From positions 3,742,501-3,806,500 of the forward strand of contig NC_080559.1 of the NCBI RefSeq assembly GCF_030253575.1: 64,000 bases of DNA, in the 5' to 3' direction. Positions 13,001 to 24,800 of this stretch are shown piece by piece (within the stretch, counting starts at the first letter, position 1; each line of letters begins with the position of its first letter). Origin of the DNA: Rhododendron vialii. Its lineage: Eukaryota; Streptophyta; Magnoliopsida; Ericales; Ericaceae. The notes beneath the pieces were generated by a model. It saw only the letters and a program-made list of their open reading frames with translations. It made no database searches and was not told the DNA's origin. Both the position numbers and the translations under genes were made by a program.

Positions 13001-14348
13001 CTGTTACCTTAACTTCGATCGGAGTTCCTGAACCGTCATTCTTTCAATTGTACCCAAATCTTCCCCAATGATATCAGGTTCCACTTTGCTACCTTTCGAC
13101 AGACGTTCCTATAAACACTCAAATCCACAAGTTATTCGCATGAACCCAAACACCAGAAGGCAACAGAGAATGAATGAATCAAAGAGACATATCCAACAGT
13201 GTAGCCTAAAAAAACCACCTTTACAACAACCTTCCCAGTTTTTGTTTTGATATCCATGGATTCACTAGGTTTTGCAGATGAGGATGGATAACAAAGGAGT
13301 CGCTTAGACCAAATCGTTCTTGCTGTGATAAGATCCAATGCGCGAAGCCTTGGAATACCTGCAAACCTACATAATTTCATGTCAACATAACAGTTTTAAA
13401 TCATTTATGCTCCGTTTGGTTTCACCAAAATCATTTTCTAGAAAAAGTTTTATGTATTCCATGGTCAATGAAAAATCATTTAATTTGGGCAGTAAACATG
13501 TTCACTTTTGAAAGGTGAGGGACAATTGCCAAATCAACACTAAAACCCCGTCACCACCACCACTTATACCACCCTTGCCCCCACTGCCTCACCGCCATCG
13601 CTAAAAAGACACTAGTCCCACCAATTCAGGGTTGCAACCAAAAACAAGAAATCATTGTCATCAGAACACATTTTACCAGATGAAACAAAAGACGCGTGTT
13701 AATATCTGTTGGTATAACGAAAATATTATCCTCCAAAAAATTGTTCAGTTCAAGAGGCAAAAAGGCAGATTCATTTCAATGTAGCCCCTCTCTGTGCTCC
13801 GTTTAGTTCCCGCTACAAGGCATTGAGATAAGAAATTCAAAATTATTTTCAACAACTCAGCACCAATGAAACTTAAAATCTAACACTAACATCTATTGGT
13901 TTAAATTTAAGCAAATAGATTTTATCCTCGAAAAGTGTTAATTTCAAGGGGCAAAAAAGCGGATTCATGTCAATGTTAGGCCCTCTCCGTGCTCCGTTTG
14001 AAAAATCAAGAGTTCAACAGCTCAGCTTAATGAAACTGAAAATCTAACACTTTTAAATGCCGGCAAATACGCTAGTTGTGTTGTTCTTGCAACTCAGGCT
14101 TTAAACTTCCTTTCTCAACTCCAACACCTACGATTTGCCAAATTACGAAACCCTAATTGCGATGTTGTAATCTTGGATACACAGAGAGTGAGAGAGATGC
14201 GTACGTTAAGCGGAGCGATGAGGCGCAGGTTAGAGGCATGCCGTGTGCATGGAGAGAGAGAGAGAGAGAGACAAACCGCGGACTCGGCCCACAGTCGCCG
14301 TCGCAAGTTCAGGACTAGATGCCACCTCTGATTTCGGAGGGATTTTTT
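7005..14348 (-). CDS. ARP: ARP-type DNA-(apurinic or apyrimidinic site) endonuclease with SAP domain; apparent frameshift
   Basis: This is a base-excision-repair AP endonuclease of the exonuclease III family. Exons in order on the minus strand: 14128 to about 14348 (5' end uncertain), 13219-13366, 13008-13108, 12030-12109, 11154-11834, 9841-9951, 9353-9490, 9132-9179, 8575-8655, 8110-8269 and 7005-7126. Exons 3-4 encode a SAP DNA-binding motif ([15 protein letters not shown], then LVSTLRDFL). The nuclease domain shows [63 protein letters not shown] and [13 protein letters not shown], so the metal and catalytic residues are present. The intron after LQETKLQ starts with GC, not GT. Exon 11154-11834 carries one base too many for its flanking phases; a T10 run at 11562-11571 (sense strand) is the likely site. 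Exon 1 has no in-frame ATG. The gene is either functional with a sequence error or a very recent pseudogene. Confidence 0.85.
13700..14055. repeat. Diverged direct duplication (about 190 bp) in ARP intron 1
   Basis: Two segments share the same order of landmarks: 'ttatcctc', 'caaggggcaaaaa' (first copy 'caagaggcaaaaa'), 'gattcatttcaatg' versus 'gattcatgtcaatg', 'cccctctctgtgctccgttt' versus 'ccctctccgtgctccgttt', then 'aatgaaact(t/g)aaaatctaacact'. Copy 1 runs from about 13715 to 13885 and copy 2 from about 13915 to 14055. A related 'tgctccgttt' start occurs at 13410. Origin is unknown. Confidence 0.65.
14250..14270. repeat. (GA)n microsatellite in the ARP 5' region
   Basis: A short GA run that reads (CT)n on the ARP sense strand. 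It lies in the candidate first exon, where it encodes alternating Leu-Ser in the open frame. Confidence 0.8.
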
Positions 14349-14564
14349 TTAACATGCATGTAATATTTTTAGTTTATTTCTTCTTGAAACCCAACCCATA
14401 TTTAACCGCACAGACCAAAAAATCAGCCCCCAATCTGAAGAATCGAATGGGAGATCAATAGATGACGACTAATTGCTTGGTTACTTATGTTGAAAGAAAT
14501 GTATTTGATGGTGTTGATAATGAGACTATTATACAATGATTTCAAATATAAAACCTCATCAAGC

Positions 14565-14802
14565 CATTTTGGTCCGAAAGAGAAATAAATACTTATTTTT
14601 TAAAAAGACAATTTCAAGTTTAAAAATTATATATTTATGCAAATAATTTTTTTTATTAATATGAATCTTATTTGATAAATCTTATTAAAATTTTTAATAT
14701 AATAAAAAATTAAAAAATATTTTTTATTTACATAATTTTTAAATTAAAAATATAAAATAAATACTTATTTTTGAAGAAGAAATTTTGAAACAGAACTTAA
14801 GG
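14565..14802 (+). mobile_element. AT-rich MITE, family copy B
   Basis: About 240 bp with ends that mirror each other around AATAAATACTTATTTTT and a core ATGAATCTTATTTGATAAAT. It shares ends and core with copies at 20699-20868, 26131-26335 (inverted) and 30803-31041. It is more diverged than the 30.8-kb copy and no target duplication is evident. Confidence 0.65.
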
Positions 14803-14842
14803 ATTATAAAAGATGCTTTCGAATATTATGTTGATTAAAAAT

Positions 14843-15187
14843 AAATGGAGGATTCTGCTAAAGCGAGTAAATTCTATACAAGTTTCACAAATTATGTCAG
14901 CTATAAGCATTATATAGATGCTTTCAAATATAATGTTGATGAGTTTCACAAATTATGTCAGCTATAAGCATTATATAGATGCTTTCAAATATAGATGCTT
15001 TCAAATATAATGTTGATGAGTTTCACAAATTATGTCAGCTATAAGCATTATATAGATGCTTTCAAATATAATGTTGATGAAAAATAAGTGGAGGGTTCTG
15101 CTCAAATAAAATGTTGATTAAAAATAAATGAACGGTTTTGCTAAAGCGAGTAAACTCTATACAAGTTTCACAAATTATGTCAGCTAT
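14843..15187. repeat. Nested tandem repeat array (61-bp unit)
   Basis: A unit starting AGTTTCACAAATTATGTCAG begins at 14881, 14942 and 15019, and a truncated copy begins at 15163. The first spacing is 61 bp. The second is 77 bp because ATAGATGCTTTCAAAT is itself duplicated inside that unit. The array is bracketed by near copies of 'ctgctaaagcgagtaaa' at about 14857 and 'ttgctaaagcgagtaaa' at about 15138, so a larger segment has also been copied. No coding content was seen. Confidence 0.9.
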
Positions 15188-15317
15188 ATATCTTGATAGC
15201 CGTATGGCACCCAAACGGGTGTGGCAAGTCTCGCCAACCGGCCCTAGATAATCTCTTCAACCTCACACCACCCTTACTTATTAAAGCACTCACACTCTTC
15301 TTTTACTCTCTCTTCCG

Positions 15318-15620
15318 ATGTGGGATCCAAACCAAGCCCCAACGGACGAACCCCACGCGCCGCTGTCCTCCGCAGCCAGAGGGTACCCACCGCAGGTGGT
15401 GCAGCCCTATGGCAGCCCATTCGCGGCGCTGGTGCCGTCGGTTTTCCAGCCCGGCACGGACCCGAGCATGGTTAGTAGTCAGATGGCTGATCAGGACGGG
15501 AGTGGGTTGATCGACGATAAAGAGCTTCAGAGGCGTTGTCGGGGTGTTAATAAGAGTTTTGGGCTCAGGACTGTTCATCTGCTAATGTATCTGTTCACTA
15601 ATACCAATACCAGAAAGATC
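15318..15620 (+). pseudogene. CML49/50-like EF-hand (penta-EF-hand) gene fragment, first exon only
   Basis: From the ATG at 15318 the frame reads a short Pro/Gly/Tyr-rich N-terminus, then YGSPFAALVPSVFQPGTDP, an EF-hand loop DQDGSGLIDDKEL, and LRTVHLLMYLFTNTN. This order matches plant CML49/CML50-type calcium-binding proteins. Just after the EF-hand the sequence reads RRCRGVNK where the family has an Ala-Leu-Ser-Gly-like helix; one missing G and one extra T restore the expected codons, so two compensating indels are likely. A splice-donor-like GTGAGC follows at about 15621. No later EF-hand exons are found downstream, and the Gly/Tyr-rich N-terminal repeats of the family are nearly absent. 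I read it as a truncated, decayed copy. Confidence 0.75.
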
Positions 15621-15640
15621 AGTGAGCTTTTAGTCTCTCT

Positions 15641-16881
15641 CTCTCCCTCTCCCTCTCCCCCCTCTGTATCCATGTATCTATTGCTACTTTTATTAGCTAG
15701 GTACAAGAGATGTGCAGGATGCGTGAGCGGTAGGGGCTGCTGTGTGAGCACGCTGCGCTTGAGGGAGGATGTGAAGCTAATTCTCACATCGCCTGGATAC
15801 AAAAGTAATAGAAACATGGGAAGTATAGAAGTGCAAGGGCACCCTCACTTCATAACCTAACTTTTGGTTTAAGTTCTACTCGAGACGGCGTGACAATAAG
15901 CTACCCTTTTTACTCGCCAAAGAAACTACAAAGAACTCAATTTTCTTCTTCATTTGATATCTCCTGACTCTTTCGACTACAGGTTAACTACTCCTAGTGG
16001 TTGGAAAACCTTTACCAGAATTCCCTTTGATGTTTTTTCCTTGGAAAAAAAGGAGGGGTCACACAATTCAACTTAGACTGTTAAACGATTTGCAATGGCT
16101 TAAATGGGAAACAAATGGGCCAGTATTGCCAAGGAGGGTAAAGTTATCGTCGGCTAGCCAAAAAAAATATATAAAGGGAAAGGTTTGTTATAGCATCCAA
16201 CCCGAAGTCATGAGAAAGAGTGGAGAGACTTCTCAAGCTCATCTAATACTCACTTAGACGGTATATGCAGTCAACAGGGTGAGCCACTGAACCTTCTCGC
16301 ACAAATACAAACCAATGATCATTGAGCAAAAGAGCCTCAAGCAAAACCTAACAAGGTGCATATTTAGTTACAAGCGATGGGGAATCAATCACTGTAGAAA
16401 TGAAATGGATACTGTTATCCAAAATGTGACAAAGCCATTTGATATCATGTTGAAGTATCCAATGCAAAGCTAATTGACAACTAGGAGAAAGGCTTCTCAG
16501 ACTTGTGTAGAGATAAACAAAACATGCAAGTACATGTGCTAGACTCCAATAACATGGAAATTATATGTTCAAGAATTAGGTGAAAACGAGGAAGGTTGCA
16601 GAAGTACATGGATGGCAATTCAAATAGAGGTATCTAAGCCAAGCTATAGAAAGCAATCAAACTAGATCCGAATAGTACCGTCGATCTCAATTCACAAATT
16701 TTATGATATTATTTGAATAGTGTCGTCGATCCTTCAAGGAGTATCCGAGTATGCATCACAAGGACCTTGTATTAATAACAAAGCCTTTTAATTGTATCAT
16801 TAACGCGCATATTAGTAAATGTTGAAAATCTAGTTATGAAATGGAGATCGCATTTTTGCATCCAAAAGCTACTGCGTATTT
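15641..16881. other. No recognised gene; 3' flank of alpha carbonic anhydrase
   Basis: The open frame of the EF-hand relic continues to 15860 but the extra residues match nothing I know. The rest is AT-rich with no convincing coding frame. Bases about 16665-16735 contain a weak internal duplication around 'gaatagt(a/g)(c/t)cgtcgat'. The carbonic anhydrase 3' UTR should lie just below 16882. Confidence 0.4.
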
Positions 16882-19800
16882 TTACTTAGAACCTCCCTTG
16901 ATGCCGGGATTATACAGCAAAATTGGTCTTCCCTCGAGTTGTTGCGTTGGCCTTGCATTTGCCTCAAATCCCTGAAAAAGGAAACAAAAATCCTGTTCAA
17001 AATCGAAATAAGGAGAAATGTTTGCAGAATAACCAGGGGAAGAAGTTAGACATGAAAAACTGTACATCACTTTGTGCCTTTTCTTCTGATTTTGAGAATT
17101 ATTTTTTGCGGGAGATTGAATGCTACCGAAATAGTAGACAAAGGAAATACAGAAAATAACAGTACAGATCCGAGATTCTGCACCGTGAACTTACATGATC
17201 GAAGAAGTAGATTGGATCTAACAGAATAATTTTGCATATCTAGACTAAAACGAATCCAAGCCATTTCATGAATGAAAGTGAGACCAACTAACCAACCAAA
17301 AAAACTACTTGTCGTGCCAAGTAACTTCAGTCGTAAGCACTTACATCATGGACAACATCCCTTAATGCTCGAACTTGCTCCCTTGAAACTGTTCTCACCT
17401 ACAAAATACAAATTGTTCATTAATGGGCAGTGAAGTTCGTGCAAACGTTCCTTGTGTTTCTGCTTTTTCGCCAATGGAAGTAGAAGTAAAAAACTCGAAC
17501 CTTCTTGACTATTGTCCAAATAACACCCTCTGTACATGGAGGAACTGTTAGAGAACCAATATATCTGTAGTACTTTCGGCTTCCAAACTTGATATCGCCA
17601 GGATTAACAATTCCAATGTCCTTTTCTTCTTTACCAATTGAACCGATGTGGCTTAAGAGCTGTTAGAAAGAATAAATTGAAAACAGCCTTAAAATGTTGA
17701 TATTAACGGAGCTTTCAACAAAACCTGCTTGTTCGATTGCTCCTAGCAAATGAATTTTGCAATTAACGACTGCAGTTGCACTGTTTCCAGATATATAAAT
17801 GTGGAACGACAAACTAATGGAAGAAAAAAGAAACAGTCGTCCCCAAAAAGGAAAGATTGCCTTTACAATGCCAGCATGTGGCCCGAAGAAACAAAGGGAT
17901 GTGACTAACTAATCTCATTACCTTTGCAAGAAAAGGATCCGGACGGCCATACTTGTAAGTAATCCCAATAACAGCTATGGTTCCGTTTGAGCTCAGATGA
18001 ATAATGTGAAACTCCAAATTGTATCTGCAATAGTTTAGGTGGAAGGACCGATAGCTATTTTTATACACAACTATTTTCAATGGTAGAAATTGGAAAATAT
18101 AGGTGAATGGGGGAAAAAAGGAATTTTAATAGAAAGAACAGTTAAGAAACCTTGTTCCATTGAAGGTGTGTTCAGAAGGAGAATGCCAATGACACTGTAA
18201 CAGTTTGAAGTCGGTCCCATTTATGATAATTTTTCCTGCATCTTCTTTCCATCTCACCTGAAAAAATAAATGTATCAGATTACTGGAGGGCCAAAGGAGG
18301 ACGACACTGGCATCTCAAATCATCTAAATTGAATTACAGCATTGACCAGCTTTGCACAAGCCAAATTTCCAAGTTACTGTAAATCATGGACTAATTTCAA
18401 GCTACTTCTATCCATCAATTGGGAAGGTATGTAACTTGATGCATTTACTAGACTAGACTGAACCGTGATGTCTAAATGCAACTAAGTTTTACATGCAAAA
18501 TGAAAACCATAGAGTGAAAAACATGTGCTAGCTTAGTGCTATGTCATATCCGGATATGTCTTTTTTTAACAGCATGAAACTCATTTTTAGTTGCTCGGAT
18601 TAGAAACCGTGAATAATCCTAATCATTAGAAACTGTTATGGTTCACATTGTCTATGTGTCACAGTTCAGTTACATCTACGATATAATGACTTGACATTTG
18701 CATAATAACCTGCTTAAGGTTAATTGACAAATAATCTTCACGTACATTGGCCAATGATTGACCATCAGGTTCGGATGTCCATATGTTTATGAAACGGAAA
18801 CATACATGAAAACCATATTGTAGCTTACAGTGACATCATGTCCCCTATTTTTGACAGTGGCAGGAGCCGGGTTGTAATCCCTTTTCAATTTCCCCAAATT
18901 ACGGATAACTTGCACTCTCTGGTCGAGAAGATCGATTGGAGATTGCAATTTTCCTTTGTCACAAACTTGCCAATGCGGATTGATCTGGCCCCATTTTCTA
19001 GGTCCTTTTCCAGTTCCCTCCAGGTAGGTGAAAGGTGTTTCATCCTCTGTTTCTTTTCATGGCACAATAACACATTAGAGTAGGCAAGAAAAGATGCAGC
19101 TAGAAATTAAACCATGGTCAACGACAACCATATAAATGTATTTCCTATATTAGGCAGATTCTCTAGTTTTGTTGAGGAACCCATGTCAACACAAAGCAAC
19201 ACGACTGCAGGGATATGGGCGTGAACTTTAAATCCATGAATTGTAAGCCAATAAATAAATAAAGCAAGGTTTTGCGTTATCTGTCTTCAACCACATAGTT
19301 CGAAGAACAAGACATATCATAACTACTCGCAGAAGGACATCAGTGCCTTTATAACACTTTTTCTTCCCAATCAACAAATCAATGAAGTTTTGCTCAAGCA
19401 ACCTTGAATACTGCAGGAGGGCCAGAATTTCAGATGTAACCGGGAAAAACACACGAATCAATGTACACAACAGTCACTTAATTGACAAGTGTATATAGTG
19501 AACGAACAATGAAAGGAAACTAGTGCCGGTAAAACTGGAACAGGATCGCAATTCGCATATATTTGCACATAGGGAACATGTTGTAAACACATATCGATCC
19601 ACGAACTTTTGCACAAACCGAATGGTAAGATTTGATTATCTATGGTAGCAATGTACTTGGGCATTTCCAAACGGGTCAATTTACGCGCACCTTGTCTAAT
19701 CCTGGGAGCCCAATCCCATTGCGTACTTGCGGGAGATATTTCATTTGTTCTTATTGGAAAGATATCTTTTGATATCACATTATCTTGGTAACTTCAAAGA

Positions 19801-20273
19801 TGATTATACAAAGAGAAAACATGGAGTATTCGGCAATTTCCCAGTCATACTGCAATTATGATGGGAGATTTGGCCAATCCATCAGTCAAAGGAAGGGAAG
19901 TCCTCAAAATGTGAGTTATCAAAAAAAATTCAAAAAGTAGAGAGATATACTGATATGAAACAACACATAAAAACATATTATAACCCAAACATGAAATCGA
20001 AATTGAGAGTACATTTGAAGGAAAAAGAATGGTGCTTTACAAATGCCAGATGCCGTCACAATATGAGAAATCCACATAAACCCAGATACATTCACGCAGA
20101 AAAACGTAGATACATACATGAATGAAGATAAACGGAAACAGAGAGGGGAGAGAGATGTTACCAACTTCAGATTCAGAAGCGTTGCAGATGGAGAAGAGGG
20201 TATGGGATGAAAGAATGAAGAAAGTGAGGAAGAGAGAGATGAGACATGATGGGTTGTTGCCGTACACTGCCAT
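16882..20273 (-). CDS. Alpha carbonic anhydrase, secreted, complete
   Basis: A zinc enzyme interconverting CO2 and bicarbonate, of the plant alpha-CA (ACA/nectarin-like) family. Seven exons join in phase: 20162-20273, 18829-19046, 18151-18257, 17922-18024, 17501-17659, 17345-17398 and 16882-16971, giving 280 residues, the usual length. Residues 1 to about 31 form a signal peptide ([13 protein letters not shown] core). Zinc ligands appear as HWH at residues 133-135 and His152 in LEFHIIH. Other family marks are [22 protein letters not shown] and [14 protein letters not shown]. Cys in VCDKGK and in VPPC would form the conserved disulfide, and Asn-Gly-Thr sites suggest glycosylation. The first intron is about 1.1 kb. 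All splice sites are GT-AG, so the gene looks intact. Residue 132 beside the HWH motif is Cys; I recall Leu or Met there in other plant members. Confidence 0.92.
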
Positions 20274-20698
20274 TCTTTGCTACCTTTCTTTCGGTATTCA
20301 AAAGTTGCTTGGTGGAGCAGGAGTACGTTTTTCTTCTCACGAAATAGGAGTGCTTCATTAAGATGTTTTTGGAGGCAGAGCTGGCACTACAGTGGATTTA
20401 GACTGTTTATTTCAGTTTTGAACAATTTGAATTTGTGAAAAGAAAACAATAATGAGAGAGAAAGAGGAGCGAGAGTGGTGGGGTCAGAGGGGAGAGAGAG
20501 TTTTAATTTAAAAGTTGTCTTACACATTTTTAGACGGCTCGAATGCACCATTCGGACTCCATATAAATGCGGCTATGTAATACCACCCAGCATCCAAAAA
20601 TTTCTCGTGCTTCATCATTTGAAATGGAATACAGCTAGTCTTTCGGTAAAAATGAAAAGTATAATTAATGAGAAATTAAATAAGTTGTTCCAGTTTTC

Positions 20699-20868
20699 TC
20701 GTCAAAAAATAAATATTTATTTATAATTTTTAATTTTAAAAATAATAATTTTATTGAAATAAAAAAATATGTAATATAAATCTTATTTAATAGATTTCGA
20801 TAACATCTATTAAATTCTAAAAAAAATTTAAAAAATTATTTTCGTAAGATAATTATTTTTGAGCTTCC
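20699..20868 (+). mobile_element. AT-rich MITE, family copy C (diverged)
   Basis: It begins CAAAAAATAAATATTTATTT, contains 'ataaatcttatttaatagat', and ends near TAATTATTTTTGAGC. This layout matches copies at 14.6, 26.1 and 30.8 kb. It lies in the promoter-side flank of the carbonic anhydrase gene. No target duplication was seen. Confidence 0.5.
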
Positions 20869-21547
20869 GCCCCACCATTCTATAGGCGACAATTCAGCAT
20901 TTAATTGCTGTGGAGAAAAACGTGCACAGCTATGACTACTGTGGTCAACAGCCAAAAAGGACAAATACTGTAGTTACTTTGAACTAGGGTTAGCTTTTTA
21001 TTCCATAACTTTTTTTTATAATTAATAGATGCAAAAAAAAATTAAATAAGTCCAAAAAAATAGGTCACTTGATTTATTAAGCCAAACAACCATTTTAGCT
21101 ATGGCTGTTACTCGAAACCGGAAAATCGATCGAAACTCGAAAAATCGGACCGGACCAGATTTTTTAAACCGGTTGAATAATTTTGATTCGGTTCCGGTTT
21201 ATAAAATTTTATACGGAAAAATAATTTCGATTCTGTTTATGTGTTTTAAAAACCGGTTGAAACCGGACCGGTTATATATATGTATAATATATACATATCT
21301 ATATAATAAAACAGAGCTGTGTTTGAATTTAAAAGACAACCAACGCTCCAGATTTATCTTCATGCCTACATAAATCTCCACCATTCATTCTATAATGGCG
21401 TTTTCGTAAATACTTCACTTTTTTGGACAAAAAATAGTCACGTCTAATTAATTTTGGCCCTTAATTTTTCTTGGTAGAAAATCTCGCGTCTGAATTCAAA
21501 CTCCTCAGGCACGGGGCATGGGCAAACCCTAGAAATCGATATTCAAA

Positions 21548-21548
<1 letters not shown>

Positions 21549-21613
<65 letters not shown>
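21549..21613. repeat. (CT)n microsatellite, about 32 repeats
   Basis: An uninterrupted CT run sits about 125 bp before a short open frame, the same position such runs take in the 5' leaders of the real genes here. Confidence 0.95.
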
Positions 21614-21615
<2 letters not shown>

Positions 21616-21738
21616 AGCCGTACAGCTGTCGAGAAGGCTAGCCACAGAGAGAGAGAGCAGTCATAGAAATCGCGTTCAAGTTGTCAGTGGAGGGGAGCGC
21701 ACTGAAATCGCGTTCAAGCCCTGGCTCGAGCCGCAGCC

Positions 21739-21843
21739 ATGACCAAATCTGACCCCACTCAAGCTCCCGACGACGTCATCGAAGAAATCGGATCTAAGAA
21801 ATCTCCATCCGACGCCGACACCTCATTCTTCGCTAAGCTGTGA
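21739..21843 (+). pseudogene. 34-codon open frame, possible first-exon fragment of an unknown gene
   Basis: An ATG in fair context (gccATGa) opens a 34-residue acidic frame containing DDVIEEIGSKKSPSDADTSF, ending in TGA. It follows a (CT)n leader and has higher GC than its surroundings, so it looks like genuine ancestral coding sequence. I do not recognise the family. Splice-like junctions occur downstream at about 22636-22700 and 23554-23630 but give no continuing frame. It lies inside the candidate hAT-like element, so it may be a captured fragment. Confidence 0.35.
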
Positions 21844-24800
21844 AGCCCCGATATAAAAACCCTAGGTGCCTTTTGCTTCCGTACATCTTTATGATTAGTT
21901 GATTACTATTGTCTAAAGTGTTTTATACTTATATGAGAGTTTTGGAATCAATTGCTTAATGGATTTTGCCTTTCGATTTGGATTTGAGACTGTGCTTAGT
22001 GAGCACGTTAATTAGAATTTAGTTTGTCGTTCATTTTGGGGTATATGGTAAGAACATGAATCATAAATCTAGGGTGTTCGGTAGGTGTTTAATGGAAGGT
22101 GTTTTTGGTGGATTCGAGGATGGAGATAGCTTGGGTTGGACGAATGTTTTGGATTTGGATTTGGATTTAAGATGGCCAGTGTTTGTCTAAACTTAGTCGC
22201 ACCCTGGATCTATTCTATAGGATATTGTTGACTTATCCACTCTCTCTAAGGGTGATGAGTTGAAGCTATCCATTAACTCTAATTAGAGAACTCATTTTAG
22301 AGAAAGACCGGCATGTTATGGGATTTGTCCTAGGAGTTTGCCGCTGGAAATTGGTTATTATCCCTAAAGGTTGATCCTTGAGTGACGGGTATTTTTTGGT
22401 AGGGGATTTTGATCTTAAAACTGCTTTCCTTTAAGCGTAGTACGTATGAATTGTTGTAGGGGTATTGGATGAATTTAAATGGCTTCTATATTCCGTTGAT
22501 CGATCGATGCATGGGTATTGTTCTAAGAGTTTTTTAGAGTTGGCTTCTACATTCTGCTGATGTATGGTTCGGTTAATTTAATCATCGAGCAATTATTTTG
22601 GCAGTGAATAGGTAATTGAGTTTTTTTCTTTGCTCAGGATAAATTCAAGTCCAGCTCAAGGCCACCATACATTTTTCTCCTATTGTCCACTACCTAAGGT
22701 GAGTCTTTGTGCTTAATTTCATTGGGTTAGTTTCATGAGGATTGGTTTGGAAAATGGTTCTTCACTCTTGCATATTTGTGAAGAGTATCTCATCACTGTC
22801 CATTTCTAAGCCTATCAATTCAAAATTTGATTGCTGGTATGTGTTATTTTAGAAGCATCCCTCTATTTTTTATTCTATTGCATTGCAGCTATGTCATCAG
22901 TTTTGGGGTTCTTGCTATAACCGAATGTATACATTTTTTCTCTCTTCATGTACACGATTGAGCATGTCTGTTATGAACGTGTATAAACGGGAACATATGA
23001 CACAACTTTTTGCTCTTTGTATATAGGTATAAATTACCTAATCACAATCCTCTTAGCATCAGAAGTCTCAATTGTTGTGTTATTGCTAGGGCTTTCCCAT
23101 TCATTGTGGGAGTTGGAGCTTATATTCGTGTAGTCACATCCCCTTTGTTCAGGAGATTAGATAATACATGTGGCTTTTGATTAAAGTCTCTTCCTAATTC
23201 CTATTCCGAACTCTAGCTCACCTAATAAATGGGAGGGAGAGGGTTTTTCCTCTATTTTCGGTAGTAAAAGCCCTAAAGAAGTGTATGTTGGTGATAACAC
23301 ATGTGGCTTTTGATGAAAAGAGTCAGTTTGCATCCAAACTGATGTGTATTTGTCGGAAATTGAAATATTTCTTTTCGTCACCATTTCGCACGATTAAAGA
23401 TGAGTGCGCACCATTTCTCTCATGTACGTATAAGATCCTCGAAACACACACAAACAACAAGATATATACATGGCTCCTTAAAATCGGGTAATTTTAGGTT
23501 GTCCATGAATTTCCCTATCTATTCTTAAACTTTATTTTGTTTTTTCTTTTCAGATCCTTGAGGAATTGGTGGAGCATTAATTAGGGAAAAAGTTGTTTCC
23601 AATGTCCAAATTTCTCATTGTTCGATTGCAGGTAACTCTCTTAAAATCTCATTATATCGTCTCTTATATGCATAACCCTATGGAAAAAGAAAAAAAGTTG
23701 AGAAGATGGGGCATTTATTGAGTCTATAATCTATATACAGGTGGTAGGAAATGGAGAAAAAAATGGTGTGGACATCACTGAATATGTAAGTCATTCAGTT
23801 CATTTGTTTGAGAGGTTTTAGATGTGAATTTTACTTCTAATTTTTGGTAGTTTGCTTTGGTTTCTTTTACCCTTATGATATTACCATTGGTTTTCCTCTT
23901 AAATATATCTATTTGTCTAAAAATATAAAAATAAAATAGAATTTGTCCTTATTACCCAAAAGTATAGAAATTATCATGAAATCAACTGATGAAGAATGAA
24001 AAAATCTTTGGACACCATTGAATGTAATTCCCAAAGCTATGGATGGGAAAGCTATGGACGCCATTGAAATCGAGTACCATATTGACTTTTATATGCAATC
24101 GATCATTACTTTATTGTTTTAGCTTTGAGCGCATCTGGTTTTTAGCTTTGAGTACACCTCGATAAATGATTTTATTCTCTACTCTCTTTTGGGCACAGTT
24201 TGAGGAAATTTTGGCTTTAGAGTTTTGTGGCCTGAAAATATAAAAGGATAAAATTCATCTTCTGAGGTTTACATATTCTTGGTTAAATCAGTGTGCCTTT
24301 GTGTCTATTTCTTTTAGGTGTGAACCAAATTCTCTTTTGATGGTGAGATTTGATTTCAAGTTCTAGGAATTCATGTTAATTCGAGTTCTCTCATAATTTT
24401 ATTTGAATTACTTACAGGCGTGATTATGTGGGAGCATTGATGCCGTAGAGCAGTAGAGGTCTGGCCTTGAATACTTTTCAAGGGTACGCTTCCACTTCTA
24501 TTTTTTTAAAATTGGGTGTACTATCTGCTCTAATGAGATGTTCATGTCTCTAGCTTTCTTACAAAGTTTTGTGTTGACTTTGATAAGACGAAAATTTCAT
24601 GCATGGAAGGTTGGAGTTATTTTGCCGTTGAAAGCAGCTTTGTTGGATCTTTGAAGATAGACAAAGCTTCATATGTGGGTGTTTGTTAAACAAAGCTTCA
24701 TAGTAAATGTGAGTGTTTGTTAAAAAAAAATGTAACTGTTATTATGCGGTTGGGAATCTACAACTTATGGATTCAACTATACTGTGGAGTACAATTGGTT

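Noticed and set aside
19458-19778. 106-residue minus-strand open frame
   Set aside because: It lies within the first intron of the carbonic anhydrase gene, has no domain, and exons on both sides already join in phase without it.
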